Positions 62,381-64,000 of a stretch of DNA of 64,000 bases are shown piece by piece. A model generated the notes under the pieces. That model made no database searches. It was given only the letters and a program-made list of their open reading frames with translations, and was not told where the DNA came from. The translations under genes and the position numbers were made by a program. Source of the stretch: Orbicella faveolata (taxonomy: Eukaryota > Cnidaria > Anthozoa > Scleractinia > Merulinidae); the NCBI RefSeq assembly GCF_002042975.1, contig NW_018149218.1, positions 107,825 through 171,824 of the forward strand, given 5' to 3'. Positions within the stretch are counted from its first letter, which is position 1, and each line of letters starts with the position of its first letter.

Positions 62381-63009
62381 CTGAAAAAAAAAAAAAACCA
62401 CAAATCAATAAGTACAAGAGAACCCTTACACTGCTTCGCACAGCTATATTAAACAATGTTTGTACCCACTGCTACTTTCAAAGACAGTCAGTCGTCTTTT
62501 ATATAGTCCCCTTCATTATATTATATAGAAATGTTTTGTACTCAAAAAAAAAAAAAAAAAAAAATTAGGAAGCCATCTTAAACCTATGAAAACATCAACT
62601 TCCAAGGACTATGACCCCCTGGCCTTGAACTTTGATGGCATGGATTTTTTAAGGATGAAGCTGGTTGATCAAAGAACATGTACCTTACAGTAGTTTGAAC
62701 AAGCAAAATGTTGTTACAGTATGTCCTGTTCTGTGCAGCATTGCAACTTCCATTTTTGGTATAGGCTGCGTAGCTGGTGGGATATCGTATGCGGGTGCTT
62801 TTGTTTTGGCTGTGAAGCCACAAGGGTATTGGCGATGAGTCAAGTTGAATTCCCGCCTGCTGTAATTTGTGGGGTTTTTTAATTATGCACTTGCCGGTGC
62901 ATGCAAATTTTCGTATTGGCTGAGAGCACTGAAATGTCAATCAAATGTTAATCAATACCTCACATCTCTCCCACGGGAAATGGTTTGTTTTCACACTCAG
63001 ATTTGCAAA
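62381..63009. other. PNUTS intron sequence upstream of the first visible exon
   Basis: It contains a run of A at 62383-62396 (on the minus strand the polypyrimidine tract of the 62380 acceptor) and a longer A run at about 62544-62565. No further PNUTS exon was found here. A 118-codon minus ORF at 62584-62940 has no recognised domain. Confidence 0.5.
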
Positions 63010-63426
63010 ATGAAGAATGCAAAGAAAAGCATGCAGGAAGCTTTGGATTTTATAAATATCTGCAGAGAAAGCAGACAAATTATACTAAAGGAAGAACAGG
63101 AGAGAGCTGTGAAAGAGTTGACTTTGGGGAATGATGTCTTGGCAATACTGCCCATGGGTTTTGGCAAAAGCATGAGCTACATGATCTCCCCACTTAAGAG
63201 CCTTATTGAAGACCAAATTGTTGATGTGGAGTCACTAAGCTGCATGGCTTTGGAACTGAAAAGTCCAATCTGTCGTAAAAGATTTGACACAATTTGTTTT
63301 CTGCTCAGCAGAGAAGGTACTAGAAAAGCCTTTCCCAAATGGATTGAAGTCAAAAACTATTCTCCATGAAAGAGTATCGGCTATTGTGGTCGATGAATGT
63401 GACACCTGCGAATCATGGACTGTTAG
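63010..63426 (+). pseudogene. RecQ-like DNA helicase fragment, degenerate
   Basis: An open stretch from the ATG at 63010 gives a helix-rich start and then a clear ATP-binding motif, LPMGFGKS (Walker A, RecQ style), and ISPLKSLIEDQI, which is RecQ motif Ia. About 25-30 residues normally found between these two are missing. After 63290 the matching frame changes: FCSAEKVLEK and then IVVDECDTCESW, the DEAH-box region, lie in another frame. No helicase C-terminal half follows. RecQ-like single-exon copies are, in my recollection, common in coral genomes. This one has lost sequence and frame and cannot make an active enzyme. It lies upstream of the visible PNUTS exons on the opposite strand, so probably inside a PNUTS intron. 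Confidence 0.75.
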
Positions 63427-64000
63427 GTGTAATGTTCTTTGAGTTATCAGAGATCTCCATGTACATCAAGGGTTTATTTCCATTGAGTTGCATGCATTTG
63501 CACCATTCCGCATGAAAATAAACCTCAAGTTTTAAATTACATTTAATTCTCTGATTGGCTTATTTAATTGGATCATCAAAGGTGATAAAAGTGGGCGTCA
63601 AGCAAAAAGCATAGGAAACGAGGCAGGCAGGAGTCTCACTCGCAGCTTCGCCTTTGCCGCCAGAGTTCACCTGCTCGCAAATCCCACCAGCTATACAGGC
63701 TATCTTTGGCATAGAAGTGAATATATGAAAGATCATTCATGATGTCATATCATGTCTTCATATCCCTTAAAGAGTCACACAAAGAAACATAAGAAGCAAA
63801 CAGCAAATTCAGGGTTCATACTCTTTGAAGCTTTTATGATTCCATGATTTTCCGTGACCTTTTCCATGACCAAAGTTAAGCAGTTGTTCTCACAGCAGCA
63901 TCAAAACAATCATTTATTTTTCCAGCATAATGATTATAAGGGATAAAATGTGTGCTTGTGTCTATTTCTACTGAAATTAAAGCCTGTTATTTTTTCAATT
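63427..64000. other. Probable PNUTS intron with repeat-like words
   Basis: ggagtctcactcgcagcttc at 63631-63650 and attccatgattttccgtgac near 63840-63860 (with ttccatgacc repeated after it) are words I associate with dispersed repeats. No exon is seen. Confidence 0.4.

Noticed and set aside
62584-62940. 118-codon minus-strand ORF upstream of the first visible PNUTS exon
   Set aside because: Its frame and sequence do not fit PNUTS, no splice sites join it to 62380, and no domain is seen.
1-64000. Retrovirus-like, LTR or Polinton element
   Set aside because: No long terminal direct repeats, integrase, protease or capsid-like sequence was recognised in any frame.

Overview
The window looks like nuclear DNA of a cnidarian, most likely a stony coral or close anthozoan. 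This is inferred, not proven. The evidence is AT-rich single-copy DNA, short exons with GT-AG introns, an animal-specific LIM-homeodomain gene of the Lmx class, a PNUTS gene, and tRNA-derived SINEs and inverted-repeat MITEs of a kind I associate with coral genomes. I see no bacterial genes, operons, CRISPR array or virus-derived element.

Layout. 1-7.1 kb: intergenic DNA with degenerate tandem repeats, several MITE-like inverted repeats and one possible small minus-strand gene (6655-6975). 7.1-26.5 kb: a long gene-free stretch with one clear MITE, ending at an Lmx-type gene on the plus strand. 26484-38225: that gene, whose seven coding exons join in frame to 416 residues (two LIM domains, a homeodomain and a Pro/Met-rich tail). 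Its second intron is 7.85 kb and carries a tRNA-Ser-derived SINE. 38.2-42.2 kb: intergenic DNA with a minus-strand SINE. 42163-49180: a 7-kb array of one 8-bp unit (GAGGTGGC, about 877 copies) with no visible variation beyond its left edge. 49182-50562: a 7-bp minisatellite (GTGGAGA/GTGCAGA and variants) interrupted by a 100-N assembly gap. 50.6-55.2 kb: intergenic DNA with dispersed repeat fragments. 55236-62380: the 3' part of a PNUTS (PPP1R10) gene on the minus strand, ten coding exons joined in phase, ending in a CCCH zinc finger; its N-terminal exons lie beyond the window. Its introns hold a LINE 3' fragment, a SINE, MITEs and a microsatellite. 63010-63426: a damaged RecQ-like helicase copy on the plus strand.

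The Lmx-type transcription factor and PNUTS, a nuclear PP1 scaffold that acts in RNA polymerase II elongation and termination, are convergent (tail to tail), with the tandem arrays between their 3' ends. No shared pathway is implied by the sequence. The most unusual object is the array block: the 8-bp unit equals a 7-bp variant of the neighbouring minisatellite plus one G, and because neither 8 nor 7 is a multiple of 3 and the units make no stop codon, both arrays are open in the reading frames I checked and produce giant false ORFs.
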